Of a DNA stretch of 64,000 bases, positions 30,253 to 40,429 are shown piece after piece. The notes beneath the pieces are model-generated. The model was not told the origin of the DNA and ran no database searches. It worked only from the letters and a program-made list of their open reading frames with translations. Both the position numbers and the translations under genes were made by a program. The stretch spans positions 8,593,001 through 8,657,000 of the forward strand of contig JASXTE010000012.1 in the NCBI GenBank assembly GCA_030280995.1. Reading direction: 5' to 3'. Every line of letters starts with the position of its first letter. Position 1 is the stretch's first letter. Source of the DNA: Hemileia vastatrix (taxonomy: Eukaryota > Basidiomycota > Pucciniomycetes > Pucciniales > Zaghouaniaceae).

Positions 30253-31119
30253 ATGTCCAACAATTTGGCAGAAAAAATGGATAACATGCAAGTGGATGAA
30301 ATAGAAATTGACTATGATGCTGACACTGTAAGTTCTTCTAAAGTTGGTCATAAAAAATCTTATGCTAACACAAAGAATTCACATACTGCAGGATGTGGAA
30401 ATGACAGGAAATGCAAACAAACCAAACCCCCTTCCCCCAGTACCACAGAAGGAAGTAAAGCCTCTAGTGCCTCAAGAAGGTCTTCCAAAAGGCTTCAAAA
30501 TAAAAAAGCTTCCTCTGCCACAACAAATCAGCAACCTGTCCAGTCATATAAAAGAGTTGAAGACAGAAAATATGACGTACAAAGCAAAGGTAGACACATT
30601 GTGGGATCAGGTCCAAGAACTCAGGAACCAGATTCAGGCCCAGGCCCCTCCTCAGTTGCCTCCCAATCAGCCTCAATTTCAGGCTCAACCTTCACAGCCA
30701 CCCAGCTCAACCATCCAAAATCCAAATACTATGGAAGTAGAGCAATGGAAATGGGATTATCTAATGAGTCACTACCAACAGAATGTGCAACACCCTCCTC
30801 ATCATCAGCCTGGCCCATCCAGAACACCCAATTTCCATCCACCTCCTCATCCCTACCAACAAGGCAGGAGAAAGAAGGCCCAAGCACAATCCCAAACCCA
30901 GTCCCAGGAGAAGTTTCCTCCTCTGCCATGGTAAGTAATTTGGTTGATAGTCACTTGGGTATGTTTTCTAATAAATATTCTTCTGCAGGTAATATTATTG
31001 AACATGGTGAAAGAACAGTTAAACCTGTTAAAAGACAGCTTCCTGTAACTAGTAGCCCTATTGATGTAATTAGCAAATTGTCATTTGATGAACCTTTACA
31101 TTTAATTCTACATCTTTAA
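30253..31119 (+). CDS. gypsy-1 gag N-terminal region (spliced)
   Basis: ATG at 30253 begins MSNNLAEKMDNMQVDEIEID. An intron at 30328-30391 (GTAAGT...TGCAG, 64 bp) joins codon ACT to GATGTGGAAATG in the next frame. That frame reads DVEMTGNANKPNPLPP, then LPKGFKIKKL, a heptad coiled coil (SSHIKELKTENMTYKAKV), and a Pro/Gln-rich part with EVEQWKWDYL and HPYQQGRRKKAQ, ending at 30934. Gypsy-2 keeps the same intron and the same downstream blocks, so the spliced frame is the functional one. After about 30930 homology continues in the original frame (SAMVSNLVDSH...) to the stop at 31117-31119 and then in a third frame from about 31092, so at least two frameshifts have accumulated. The function of this extended N-terminus is unknown; the capsid proper lies downstream. 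Confidence 0.65.
   Translation: MSNNLAEKMDNMQVDEIEIDYDADTVSSSKVGHKKSYANTKNSHTAGCGNDRKCKQTKPPSPSTTEGSKASSASRRSSKRLQNKKASSATTNQQPVQSYKRVEDRKYDVQSKGRHIVGSGPRTQEPDSGPGPSSVASQSASISGSTFTATQLNHPKSKYYGSRAMEMGLSNESLPTECATPSSSSAWPIQNTQFPSTSSSLPTRQEKEGPSTIPNPVPGEVSSSAMVSNLVDSHLGMFSNKYSSAGNIIEHGERTVKPVKRQLPVTSSPIDVISKLSFDEPLHLILHL
30328..30391 (+). other. Intron in gypsy-1 gag (64 bp)
   Basis: Donor GTAAGT at 30328, branch-like GCTAACAC near 30364, acceptor ACTGCAG ending 30391. Its removal shifts frame by one and enters the conserved DVEM frame. The equivalent in gypsy-2 is 44094-44151 (58 bp), also one more than a multiple of three. Confidence 0.75.
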
Positions 31120-32987
31120 TTAATCCCTCTCTTGCAATTAAAAATGATTCTTTTCCCCCTGAAATCTATACCTTAATTGAAAAAACTTCTGAGGAAATAT
31201 TGAAAGATACCCTTGATTTTAATATTGTGAAAGACAAACATGTGAGAGATGTGTTAATCCATGAAAATGATAGATTAAATAATTTACACTTGCAATGTAA
31301 AGTGAGTTCTTCTGTACAAGATACAGCTTATTTAAAAATCAAAGAAACCTTGAATATTGTTCTTAGTCAACAAAAACAAATAAGAAGTGACCATAGAGCT
31401 ATCTCAGATAGAAATATCAGTCTACATAAGACCTTGAGTGAATTGAAACCCCTTATTGAGGAAAATTATTCATTCAAGAATGAAATAAAATCTCTGCAAA
31501 ATGAGTTTAAGAAGCTAAAAAATGATTTCCATGCACTAAGTACCAAACACTCAGTTTCTGAGGACAGAAATGTTCTATCTCTTGCAAAAGTAAATGACCA
31601 GATGTCTTAAATTCCAAGAATAAAAAACTATGTGTCTGACCTACAGGAAAAGTTCTCAACCTTAACCATCAAAAATGAATTAAATGAGATTTCTGTAAAT
31701 AAGCTGCATAAAAATAAAGGGAAAAAACCTGAACATAGTTCATCCTTTCTTCCTCATATTTCAACCATTAAACAAACTGACAATGAGTCTGTAAAATCTT
31801 TTGCTACTAGCAAAAAATCTTGTGATGGTCATGCACCAGCTGTTTCTGTAAATAATGAAATTTCTGAACACCTGGCTAAACTTCAGGAATTATTAATAAT
31901 GAATAATTCAAACCAAAAAGTGGACCATCCCAGTAGTCAGAAAAATTGGCCTAAGTTAGACCAATATCCTACCTTTGATGGTGATTCTTCCTCTGATTGG
32001 CAACACTTTATCCAGAGAATTGATAATTTAAAGAGATCTTATAAACTACCTGATGAGGAAATTGTTTCTAAGCTAATTTCTTTATTTTCCAATGTAGCCT
32101 TGATGTGGTATGAATCTGTCCTCTTAGATAACAATCATTATACATGGAATGATTGGAAATCCTTGATTGAGAATCAGTTTGGTGGTTCAAAATTCAGGTT
32201 AGCTCAGCAGAGACTGTATGAGAATACTAGATATGTATCCTCCTCTGTTGAAAAGCCCATTGTTTTTCTGATGAAAATAACTAAAATCCTTAGAGCAATT
32301 GATCCAAAGATGGATTATGATATTTGGAGAGATAAAATCTTGTATAAATTACCAAATTCTCTTAGGGATTTGATTGTTGCTAGAACTGAGCATGTAAGGG
32401 AAAATTCTTCTTTCATTAATATCTGTAATGAAGTACTACTCAACCATAGATATGAACCAAAGAATTACCTTAGTAAATCTTATAATGATCAGAATAAACC
32501 TTCTATAAAGCTCCCAGAAAAATCTGGTAAATGCTCTGCCCCAGTTGCACCTAAAAAATATGCAACAAATACTTGTTATAAATGTAACAAACCGTGGCAG
32601 AAGGGTCATGTTTGTGACAAGAAAATTCATCTTGTTGAACAAAATGAAGACACTGATGAAGTTGAACTTGATGTCAATAATTCTTCCAGTGACTGTGAAA
32701 GTAATATCTCCTATGACAATGAATCTGTTAAAGATGTTTTAATGTTGGAACATGATGTCCATTATTTAAATAATATATCTGGAGATTGTGTATTGAATTT
32801 ATCTTCAGTAGAAAATGCTGAGATAATTAAAGATATTACTAACAATTCTATTCCTATATCCCCTTTAAAGGCACCTGTTATCATTAATGGTAAAAATGTT
32901 GATGTAGTTCTTGATTCTGGTGCTGGAGGAAGTGTAGTATCTGAAAAAGCTTTGGCTTCAGTGGATAAGGAATATTTAAGTAAATAA
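31092..32987 (+). pseudogene. gypsy-1 gag capsid, zinc knuckle and protease, with in-frame stops
   Basis: One frame runs from about 31092 to 32987 except for TAA at 31608-31610. Part 1 (31200-31610) is coiled coil. Part 2 (31632-32987, 451 aa) has the Ty3-type capsid (WPKLDQYPTFDGDSSSDWQH, then FSNVALMWYESVL and FGGSKFRLAQQRLYE), a zinc knuckle CYKCNKPWQKGHVC near 32575-32615 of the type seen in fungal chromoviruses, and the aspartyl protease VVLDSGAGGSVVSEKAL near 32908. It ends at TAA 32985-32987. The next frame, starting at 33114, is in the same phase, so that stop alone separates protease from RT. Gypsy-2 has no stop at this spot. Confidence 0.8.
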
Positions 32988-33113
32988 TTACCTATAACTT
33001 CTGAAAAATGGAGAGGGTATGGTTCTACCTTATTTCCTATTGGCAAATACAAAACCTCTGTATTCTTCAAATATAATGGTGGTTTTGTCAGAGCTATTTG
33101 TGAGTTTGTTGTC

Positions 33114-36100
33114 ATGAAAAATGATAATTTGAGCAATTGGTTTATTATGGGAAATGATATTTTAACCATGTTTGGTGTGAAACTGGACCCAGAAAATAAT
33201 TGCTTTACCTTAGGAATGAATGGGAAAAGAAAATTCAAAATTTCTTCTCCTAGAACTTCTGGGCATTTGTTGAAATCTTGTAACTCACTGATCCAATGTA
33301 AAGGTAGAACAACAACTGAAATGGATGATTTATTACATGAAATAAATACCGCTTCTTTTGGTGATCAGTTGACTAGTGAACAAAAGGATTCTATTGTTGC
33401 CTCTATTACCTCTTTCCCTATGGCTTTTGCTCATGGTTCTCATGTCTTGGGAATTGTTCAGGAAGAGATGAAAATTACCTTATCCTGTAATTTGAGTGAT
33501 ATTCCTCCTTCCCTTAAGAAAAAACCATATCCTGCTTCTCCATCAAAAAGAAAAGATATTGAAGATAATATTGAAACATTATTGAAAATGAATATCATTG
33601 AAAAAGTGGATGTCACCCCCAAATATTGTGTCATCTCCCCAGTCTTGATTTCATATGAAAAAGATAAAGCAAGATTATGTGGAGATTACAGAGCTTTAAA
33701 TACTTATACTGTTGATGATATTTATCCTTTACCCAGAATTAATTCAATACATGCTACCTTGCAAGGTGCAAAATTTATTAGTTGTCTGGATGGTAATAAA
33801 GGTTATCATCAAGTTCCAGTTGAGAAAAATTCTCAAATTTTTTTGCTTATTGCTACTCATATGGGAATATATAAGTATGTTAGGATGCCATTTGGCCCTA
33901 AAAATGCTCCTTCAGTTTTCCAGAAAGTCATGGATAACACTTTCCATCAAGAAATTATTGAAGGTTGGCTCATGGTTTATATTGATGATATTATTGTTTT
34001 TTCTAAAACTTTTGATGAACATATGATTCACTTGAATAAAGTTTTCCAAAAAATGGATGAAATCAATATGACCTTATCTTTAAAAAAGTGTAAATTTGGT
34101 TTTCAATCTTTGAAAGTCCTTGGCCATGTTGTGTCAGGCTTACAAATTTGTGTAGACCATAATAAAGTTGCTGCCATTCAAAATGTGAAAGCACCAACTT
34201 CTGTAAGAGAAATCCAAAGTTTTTTGGGTATGTGTGGCTATTATAGACAATATATTAAAAATTATCAAGTCATAGCCTTGCCTCTTACAAAACTAACCAG
34301 AAAAGATGTTGCTTTTCTTTGGAATAATGACTGTCAAAAAGCTTTTGATACATTAAAAAGTTGCTTAATGACAGCCCCTATATTGGCTCTTCCATATTTT
34401 AACAAGCCATTTGTCCTTTATACAGATGCTAGCTTTATTGGTCTGGGTGCTGCCCTTCACCAAAAGCAAATTATTAATGATAAATCCTCAGAGGTTGTAA
34501 TTTGTTATATTTCAAGAACCTTAAGAAATAGTGAATTGAAATATGGTGCCACTCAATTGGAGTGCTTAGCAGTTGTTTGGTCTCTTGAGAAACTTCATTA
34601 CTACTTGGATGACCAAAAATTTGAGTTGGTAACTGACTGTAGTGCTGTGAAATCTCTCTTAAACCTCAAGACACCTAACAGACATATGTTCAGGTGGCAA
34701 ATTGCTGTTCAAGAATACAGAGGAAGGATGACTATTATCCATAGAGCTGGAAATTTTCACTCTAATGTTGATATGCTCTCCAGATTGCCTCTGCCAAATA
34801 ATGACTCCAATCCTGCTTATGTACCTGAAGATGATACTGTTCATATACATGGTATATTTATAGTTGATATGGAAGAAGAGTTATTACAGTTAATACTGGA
34901 TTCATATGATAAAGATTCTGATTTAAATAAATTAGTTACTATTTTGAATGATCCTAAGAATGCTTCAATTCAAGCATTAATAAAAACTCTTCCTGCAAAG
35001 TACCAAAATGCTTTAAATAAAGGAAAGTTTTCTATTGAAGATAGTTATATATATTATAGAAGGAAGCTTACCAATGTAATTGTTATTCCTCCTTCAATGA
35101 AAGAAACTATCCTCAAACTTTGTCATGATGACATATTAGCTGGTCATTTTGATCTTGAAAAAACATTGATTAGAATCAAAAAAACTGCATGGTGGGCTAA
35201 TATGTCTGAAGACACAAAATTATATGTTGAATCTTGTGATTCCTGCCAAAAATCTAAAAGGTTAACAGGTAAGAGAGCAGGGTTATTACAACATATTGAA
35301 GCACCTAGTGCTCCCTGGAAAATCATTAATATGGATTTTGTCACTGGTCTTCCTGTTGCAGGTAAAGACAGCTTTAACTCTTGTTGGGTAATAGTGGATA
35401 GATTCACAAAAATGTGCAAATTTATTCCAACCCACAAAGATGTATCCACCAAAGAATTAGCTTTCTTATGGTGGTCTTACATGTTTAATATTATTGGTTT
35501 TCCAAAAGCCATTATCTCTGATAGGGATCCTAAATTCACTTCTGAGTTTTGGACCTCTTTGATGGATATTTGTGGCTGTGAGTTAAAATTGTCTACAGCT
35601 CACCATCCTCAGACTGATGGTCTAGCTGAAAGAATGATTCAAACTCTGGAAGATATGATTAGAAGGTATTGTTCCTTTGGTTTAGAATATAAAGACAATG
35701 ACAGATTTACTCATGATTGGGTCACTCTTTTGCCTGGTCTTGAATATGCATATAATAGCACTGTTCATTCTGTCACTGAGAAAAAGCCTTTTGAGCTTTG
35801 GTTAGGTTATGTCCCAAACACTCCTGCTCAGATTCTCAATAATAAATTGCCTAAGTTGGAACTACATCCTGGTGTTAAATCTTTTATGCAAATGCAACAG
35901 CTATGCAGAAAACATGCTCAAAGTTGTATTGATAAAGCATTTGAATATGAAAAGAAAAGATGGGATAAATCCCATAAAGAATACACATTTAACAAGGGTG
36001 ATGAAGTTTTGATCTCTACTGTACATTTCAATTTACAAGGTAACCACAAATTAAAAGATCCTTTTGTAGGACCATTTGTTGTTAAAAGAATGGTTGGTGA

Positions 36101-36419
36101 TAATGCAGTAGAAGTTGTATTGTATTCTCCATATGATAGGAAACATCCTGTCTTTCCCATTTCTTTGCTTAAACCTTATACTTCCAACAGTGACTTATTT
36201 CCAAAAAGAAGAGGAAGACCTAAGAAGAACCCTCAGGAAGTCACAGAAACAGCAGAAATTGATAAAATTCTAAATGATAGAATTATCACTTCTGAAAGAG
36301 GTACTGAATATTTATTGAGATATAAGAACAAATCATCTGAACATGATGCATGGATACCTGGCAAGGAAATTTCAAATCTGCCTGCTCTGTTGAAAAAATA
36401 CAAAAAGAAAAAATCTTAG
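33114..36419 (+). CDS. gypsy-1 Pol: RT, RNase H, integrase, chromodomain (1101 aa)
   Basis: Domains in order: end of the protease region (WFIMGNDILTMFGVKLDP); reverse transcriptase with RLCGDYRALN about residue 186, FISCLDGNKGYHQV and catalytic YIDDIIVFSK about 289; RNase H FVLYTDASFIGLGAAL about 433 and ECLAVVWSLEKLHYYL; integrase HHCC zinc finger with CHDDILAGHF...CDSCQKSKR about 668-710; catalytic core INMDFVTGLP about 737, ISDRDPKFTSEFW about 801 and HHPQTDGLAERMIQTLED about 830; a C-terminal chromodomain EIDKILNDRI...YLLRYKNKSSEHDAWIPGKEI about 1045-1090. The chromodomain marks it as a chromovirus; such domains steer integration towards particular chromatin. All catalytic residues appear present. 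The true N-terminus is upstream, in phase with the preceding protease frame across TAA 32985. Confidence 0.93.
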   Translation: MKNDNLSNWFIMGNDILTMFGVKLDPENNCFTLGMNGKRKFKISSPRTSGHLLKSCNSLIQCKGRTTTEMDDLLHEINTASFGDQLTSEQKDSIVASITSFPMAFAHGSHVLGIVQEEMKITLSCNLSDIPPSLKKKPYPASPSKRKDIEDNIETLLKMNIIEKVDVTPKYCVISPVLISYEKDKARLCGDYRALNTYTVDDIYPLPRINSIHATLQGAKFISCLDGNKGYHQVPVEKNSQIFLLIATHMGIYKYVRMPFGPKNAPSVFQKVMDNTFHQEIIEGWLMVYIDDIIVFSKTFDEHMIHLNKVFQKMDEINMTLSLKKCKFGFQSLKVLGHVVSGLQICVDHNKVAAIQNVKAPTSVREIQSFLGMCGYYRQYIKNYQVIALPLTKLTRKDVAFLWNNDCQKAFDTLKSCLMTAPILALPYFNKPFVLYTDASFIGLGAALHQKQIINDKSSEVVICYISRTLRNSELKYGATQLECLAVVWSLEKLHYYLDDQKFELVTDCSAVKSLLNLKTPNRHMFRWQIAVQEYRGRMTIIHRAGNFHSNVDMLSRLPLPNNDSNPAYVPEDDTVHIHGIFIVDMEEELLQLILDSYDKDSDLNKLVTILNDPKNASIQALIKTLPAKYQNALNKGKFSIEDSYIYYRRKLTNVIVIPPSMKETILKLCHDDILAGHFDLEKTLIRIKKTAWWANMSEDTKLYVESCDSCQKSKRLTGKRAGLLQHIEAPSAPWKIINMDFVTGLPVAGKDSFNSCWVIVDRFTKMCKFIPTHKDVSTKELAFLWWSYMFNIIGFPKAIISDRDPKFTSEFWTSLMDICGCELKLSTAHHPQTDGLAERMIQTLEDMIRRYCSFGLEYKDNDRFTHDWVTLLPGLEYAYNSTVHSVTEKKPFELWLGYVPNTPAQILNNKLPKLELHPGVKSFMQMQQLCRKHAQSCIDKAFEYEKKRWDKSHKEYTFNKGDEVLISTVHFNLQGNHKLKDPFVGPFVVKRMVGDNAVEVVLYSPYDRKHPVFPISLLKPYTSNSDLFPKRRGRPKKNPQEVTETAEIDKILNDRIITSERGTEYLLRYKNKSSEHDAWIPGKEISNLPALLKKYKKKKS

Positions 36420-36453
36420 CATTTTTTTTATTGTTTTTTTTAGAGTGAGGGAG

Positions 36454-37587
36454 TGTCAGCCAGGCTATTCCAGGAGTTCAGTAAATGATATATAACTTAT
36501 AAAACCTTAAAAAGTGGGTAAGAATTGTATTTAATGAATATAACTTAATATTTGATTGCATAATGAAATTATATAAGTATTTTATTATATACAATTGTTA
36601 CATTAAATTTATTGGTTATATAAATTTTTATATACAGTTAAATTGAACATAATATAATATATTCTACAAATAATGGCGCATTTTTATGTATTTAATAATT
36701 ATAAATTTATATTTAATTAATTGAAAAACATATATTATAATTATAAGTGTAAAATTGACTTATAATATATTTAAATTAATTACTTAAATTTATATATTAA
36801 ATAATACCTCTCATATGATACTAAACAATAATTAATGACGCTTCTTTTGACCCTTAATTGTGTTAGAAAAAACAAATAAGTTAATTTATACTAAATTGAG
36901 ATTAATTACATGATTTGTTGCGTCAAAGTATTTTTTGTTTCACTTAAAATATCCTTTAATCAGATTGTACCATCTGTTTGGAATTATTTTTCTCATAGTT
37001 CCTATGTTCCAATCTTGTTTAGTTATTCACTATTTTCACTTACTGATTTGGGAATTAATGACGGGAAAATTGGTTTCTTAATTGGGTTTTAATTAATTGT
37101 TTCATGATTTTCTCTATATTGTTATGTTTCATTTACTCTTTTGATATATTTGTTTTATTCCATTCCAATCATTTTATTTAAAAATATAGTAGCGCTTCAG
37201 AGGACCCATTGCCTATAAAAGGGCCTTGGATAATCCCCTGTAGCCTCATCACTTATTACACACTCAACAAATTAAATAACCATTTTATTACGTTTATATT
37301 TTTTTATTAGTAATACAAATCTAATTAAAATTCTATACAACAAATGAAAGGTTGCTTTAAGTCTGATAGTAATTAAAAGTGTTTGCCGCGCAGAACCCTT
37401 ACATTTAATAATATTATTGTTAATAAAATCTAAGTTTTTGTCACCTCTCAAAATTGCTCACTGTTGTTTCCCTTTCAAATAAATTAAATATATATTTTTG
37501 ATTTATTTCTTTATCTTCCCTTGTCCTCCTCCTTCTCTCCTCCTTTTTCTCCTATTTTTCTTACCTCTTCTAGACGACTGACCGACA
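36454..37587 (+). repeat. gypsy-1 3' LTR
   Basis: Same length as the 5' LTR (1134 bp), about nine differences by eye, preceded by purine-rich AGAGTGAGGGAG, followed by AAAGT. Confidence 0.93.
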
Positions 37588-37592
37588 AAAGT

Positions 37593-38575
37593 TGTGACAA
37601 GATTCCAAACCAGGAGGAGCTTTTGTTGTTTGGTTATTATTCTTAGAAGAGTTCCAAATTGTTCCAATAATGCCATTTCCCAAAAAAAAAATCAATCATG
37701 CACTGATGGTGTGGAAAATATAAGCCATGTCTTTTGATTTTAGCTTGAGATGGTATTGGTTGGCCAGTTATTGGATTGATATATGAGAAAATTACAAAAG
37801 TAAGATAATTGGTGTCATTCCTATTGATATGAATCTTATTGTGAAATCCTGAATGAGTAATAATAACATTTGAAAATAAAAGATCTTGGTTTCTAATTTC
37901 TACCCATTCTGAGTCACACCTATTCAGTATTCCATCTTTGGCAGCAAGTTGATGATTCTTTTGGAAAAGCTTTATTGCAGAGTTTTTTGAGGCAAAGAGA
38001 AATAAAAGTATTGAAAGAAGGTAAGGTGTCCCATAAGCCAAAATTGTCATCTTTTTAAGCTTTAGATAAGTTTTTAAGTAAAGAATAGATGCTTCTGGAA
38101 ATAAAATTAGTGACATAATTTTAAGAATGAAACATATATTATCAGACATACCAAGAGAATAGCCTTTATCAAATCCTGGTCTCCAACCAAATACAATCAT
38201 AATACCACCCAAAAAATTTGTATTATCTATTGGTAAGCAAACCAAAGCCATTTGATATAGTGTTATTATGAAATCATATAGTTGATTAAAGGTTTTTTCT
38301 TTTGAACCATTAAAAGAATGATTTTCATAAAAAAATTGAGGTTTAAAAGAATTACTGGTAACTGTTTTAATTTCATTGTCTCCTGATTTGGTTAAATATA
38401 TTAAATCTTCTGGTAACTCATTTGGATAATAATTTTTTTGATCCAATATAGTTTTATAGTACTTGATATTTGATTTATGGCCAAATAAGCAATCTGAATG
38501 AATTTTCTTTTTTAAATTTCTTTTATTCTGCTTACTTTGAACATCATCAATTTTTTTGATATTTTGGATGATGAC
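37593..38575 (-). pseudogene. H1 Tet/JBP-like 2OG-Fe(II) dioxygenase
   Basis: The minus-strand frame is open from about 38575 to 37643 and resembles the Tet-like oxygenases abundant in rust fungi, relatives of enzymes that oxidise thymine or 5-methylcytosine in DNA. Visible blocks: GIMIVFGWRPGFDKGYSLGM; the metal-site region THSGFHNKIHINRNDTNYL; YINPITGQPIPS; KRHGLYFPHHQCMIDFF. A frameshift in the T-run (minus strand) near 37680-37688 moves the C-terminus to another frame, where NGIIGTIWNSS and PGLESC continue. H2 has the equivalents ITGKLIPSPDKLKGHDLYF and NGIIKSVWNSS. The HxD metal ligand reads HIN, so the catalytic Asp looks lost in this copy. It lies downstream of, and in the same direction as, the transposase. 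An upstream exon is possible: a CCAG/GTAAGT donor lies at about 40204-40212. Confidence 0.7.
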
Positions 38576-39700
38576 TTAAATGGTGTTGAATTTGAAAAAG
38601 ATGATAAAGATGATAAAGAGAATGATGATAGAGAAGTAAGAGGTGATTCTGATGAAATAGAAATTTTTTCCTCTGAAAAAAAATTTGCGTCAAAAACCAA
38701 AAAAATAAATTGGCAAAAAAACTAAATCTCACAAAATTTAGTTTGAATATTCAACCTTAAGAGTTTTATTGATAAAAAATAATCCAAATATTTTTTTTGA
38801 AAATAAATCAATTAATAAAACTTTCCTTGAAAAAAAATTGAAAAAAATAAAATAAAATAAAATAAAAACAAACATCAGTAAAATTATCTACCAAAATAAT
38901 GAATTTTAAAGTTATTTGGTGTTAGATATACAAACTAAAGTCCTGGAAAAAATGATAAAAATAAATTGTAATCAAAAGTTTAAACCAAAAAAAAAATTTG
39001 TATCAGAAAAATTATTCCCAAAAAAAAAAATCATAATTATAAACACACCAAATTTATTTTTGAATCAACTTGAACCATAAATTATTTTTTTTAATATTCT
39101 GTTAAAAAATAACAAAAAAAAATACAAAATAATGTTAATAAAAATAATAAAAATTATCTTTTACAAACTCTCATATTAACCCACCATGTCTGCCTCATTT
39201 CCCTCTTTTTGGTGTCCTCAAACCCTCCCTCCCCCTTCTTGATCTCCTCAAAACCCCCTTACCCCCCTTTTTCACCAGTTCCTCCCCCCATTTCTCCCCT
39301 TGAGGTGGCTTTCCCCCCCCTTTCCTCTCCCACTCTCCCCTCTCCCTCCCCCCTCTACCACTTCCCCCCCCATTATCCCTTCCCCCCCTTTCCCCTCCCC
39401 CTCTTCCCTCCCCCTCTCCCCTCCACCACTTCCCCCCCTCCCCTCTTTCCTTCCCTCCTCCCCATATGTATATACCTAAACAAATCACTAAGAAATTTGT
39501 TTATTTATTAGGTAGATAGCTAAACAAATCACTAAGTGATTTATTTAGGGATTAAAGGGGGGAGGAGCCAAGGAAAGAGGGGAGGGGGTGAAAGAATAAG
39601 GGGGTAGGGGGGAGGGGGATGAGGGGGGGGAGATGGGTGAGGTGGCTTAAAGGGGGGTATAGGGGGCCTAAAGAGGGCAAAAAAAGGACACCTAAAAGGG
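38576..39700. other. AT-rich then C-rich noncoding interval of H1
   Basis: 38700-39180 is A-rich on the plus strand. 39200-39465 is a C-rich polypyrimidine block whose frames are only Pro/Ser and Gly/Arg low complexity. The direct repeat GCTAAACAAATCACTAAG occurs near 39520, with a similar copy near 39475. No gene is seen. Confidence 0.5.
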
Positions 39701-39702
39701 AT

Positions 39703-39962
39703 AAAAGGGGGGGAAAGGGGGGAAAGGGGGGGAAAGGGGGGGGAAAGGGGGGGGAAAGGGGGGGAAAGGGGGGGAAAGGGGGGGAAAGGGGGGGAAAGGG
39801 GGGGAAAGGGGGGGAAAGGGGGGGAAAGGGGGGGAAAGGGGGGGAAAGGGGGGGAAAGGGGGGGAAAGGGGGGGAAAGGGGGGGAAAGGGGGGGAAAGGG
39901 GGGGAAAGGGGGGGAAAGGGGGGGAAAGGGGGGGAAAGGGGGGGAAAGGGGGGAAAGGGGGG
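39703..39962. repeat. (GGGGGGGAAA)n minisatellite, about 25 copies
   Basis: A perfect or nearly perfect 10-bp unit repeated from about 39703 to 39962, flanked by looser G-rich sequence (39540-39700 and to 40100). It yields long PPFPPL-like frames on the minus strand and GKGG frames on the plus strand that are not genes. Every unit carries a G-run, so quadruplex formation is likely. On the minus strand it would be an extreme polypyrimidine tract between transposase and Tet-like gene. Confidence 0.95.
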
Positions 39963-40203
39963 TAAAGGTGAGGAATGAGGGTTGAGGAAGAGAACAAGGG
40001 GGGAAAGGGGGATTGAGGCGGTAAAGAAAGGGGAAAAGGAGGGAAAAAGAGCAGGACAAGAGAACAAAGAGGAAGAGAAAAGAGGGAGAGAAAAAAAATT
40101 AGTTTAACCTTGAACAAAAATAATTGACGCACTCACAAAATAAAAAAAACAAAAAAAAACATGATTAGCAAATAAAAAATCAATAAAAATGAAAAAAATA
40201 ACT

Positions 40204-40213
40204 TACCTGGTGA
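40204..40213 (-). other. Candidate splice donor between transposase and Tet-like gene
   Basis: Minus-strand CCAGGTAAGT is kept at the same place in H2 (about 58538-58547), in both cases right after an A-rich tract and just beyond the G-rich array. It may end a 5' exon of the Tet-like transcript. Confidence 0.4.
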
Positions 40214-40429
40214 GATGAGTTAAAAAAATGCAACCAAAATATTTGAAGGATGTTTGAGGAGAGGAGAAAAAGTATATGAGTGAAGAATGAAAAAAAGAAA
40301 CCCTGAAAAAATATGTGATTTCAGAAAATATGCCATTTCATGTTGAGCTGGTGAAAGGAAACCAATGGGCCATTTAAAAAAGAGATATTCACCATAAATT
40401 CAAAAAAAAGAATATGCAACAAACAAAAA

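Larger units (their letters stand above)
28429..37587 (+). mobile_element. gypsy-1: chromodomain Ty3/gypsy element, nearly intact
   Basis: LTRs 28429-29562 and 36454-37587 are each 1134 bp, begin TGTCAGCCAGGCTATTCC and end GACTGAC(C/T)GACA. They differ at about nine places by eye. The target duplication AAAGT is at 28424-28428 and 37588-37592. The flanking H1 sequence rejoins correctly when compared with H2 (AGTTGCAACAAGATTCCAAA near 56641). The internal region carries gag with a small intron, protease, RT, RNase H, integrase and chromodomain, with only a few disabling changes. Confidence 0.93.

Noticed and set aside
30931..30990. A second gag intron (GTAAGT at 30931, CTGCAG at 30989)
   Set aside because: Splicing it would give a stop immediately (TGG TAA), and gypsy-2 reads through the equivalent segment in frame.
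38537..38725. Acidic 62-codon plus-strand frame (DDKDDKENDD)
   Set aside because: Lies opposite the likely N-terminal side of the Tet-like gene in simple GAT/GAA repeats; no independent support.
39703..39962. CRISPR array
   Set aside because: Regular repeats but no unique spacers, in a eukaryotic context; a simple minisatellite.
39541..40132. Long frames of 119-172 codons rich in Pro/Phe (minus) and Gly/Lys (plus)
   Set aside because: They are readings of the (G7A3)n minisatellite and are open in several frames at once.
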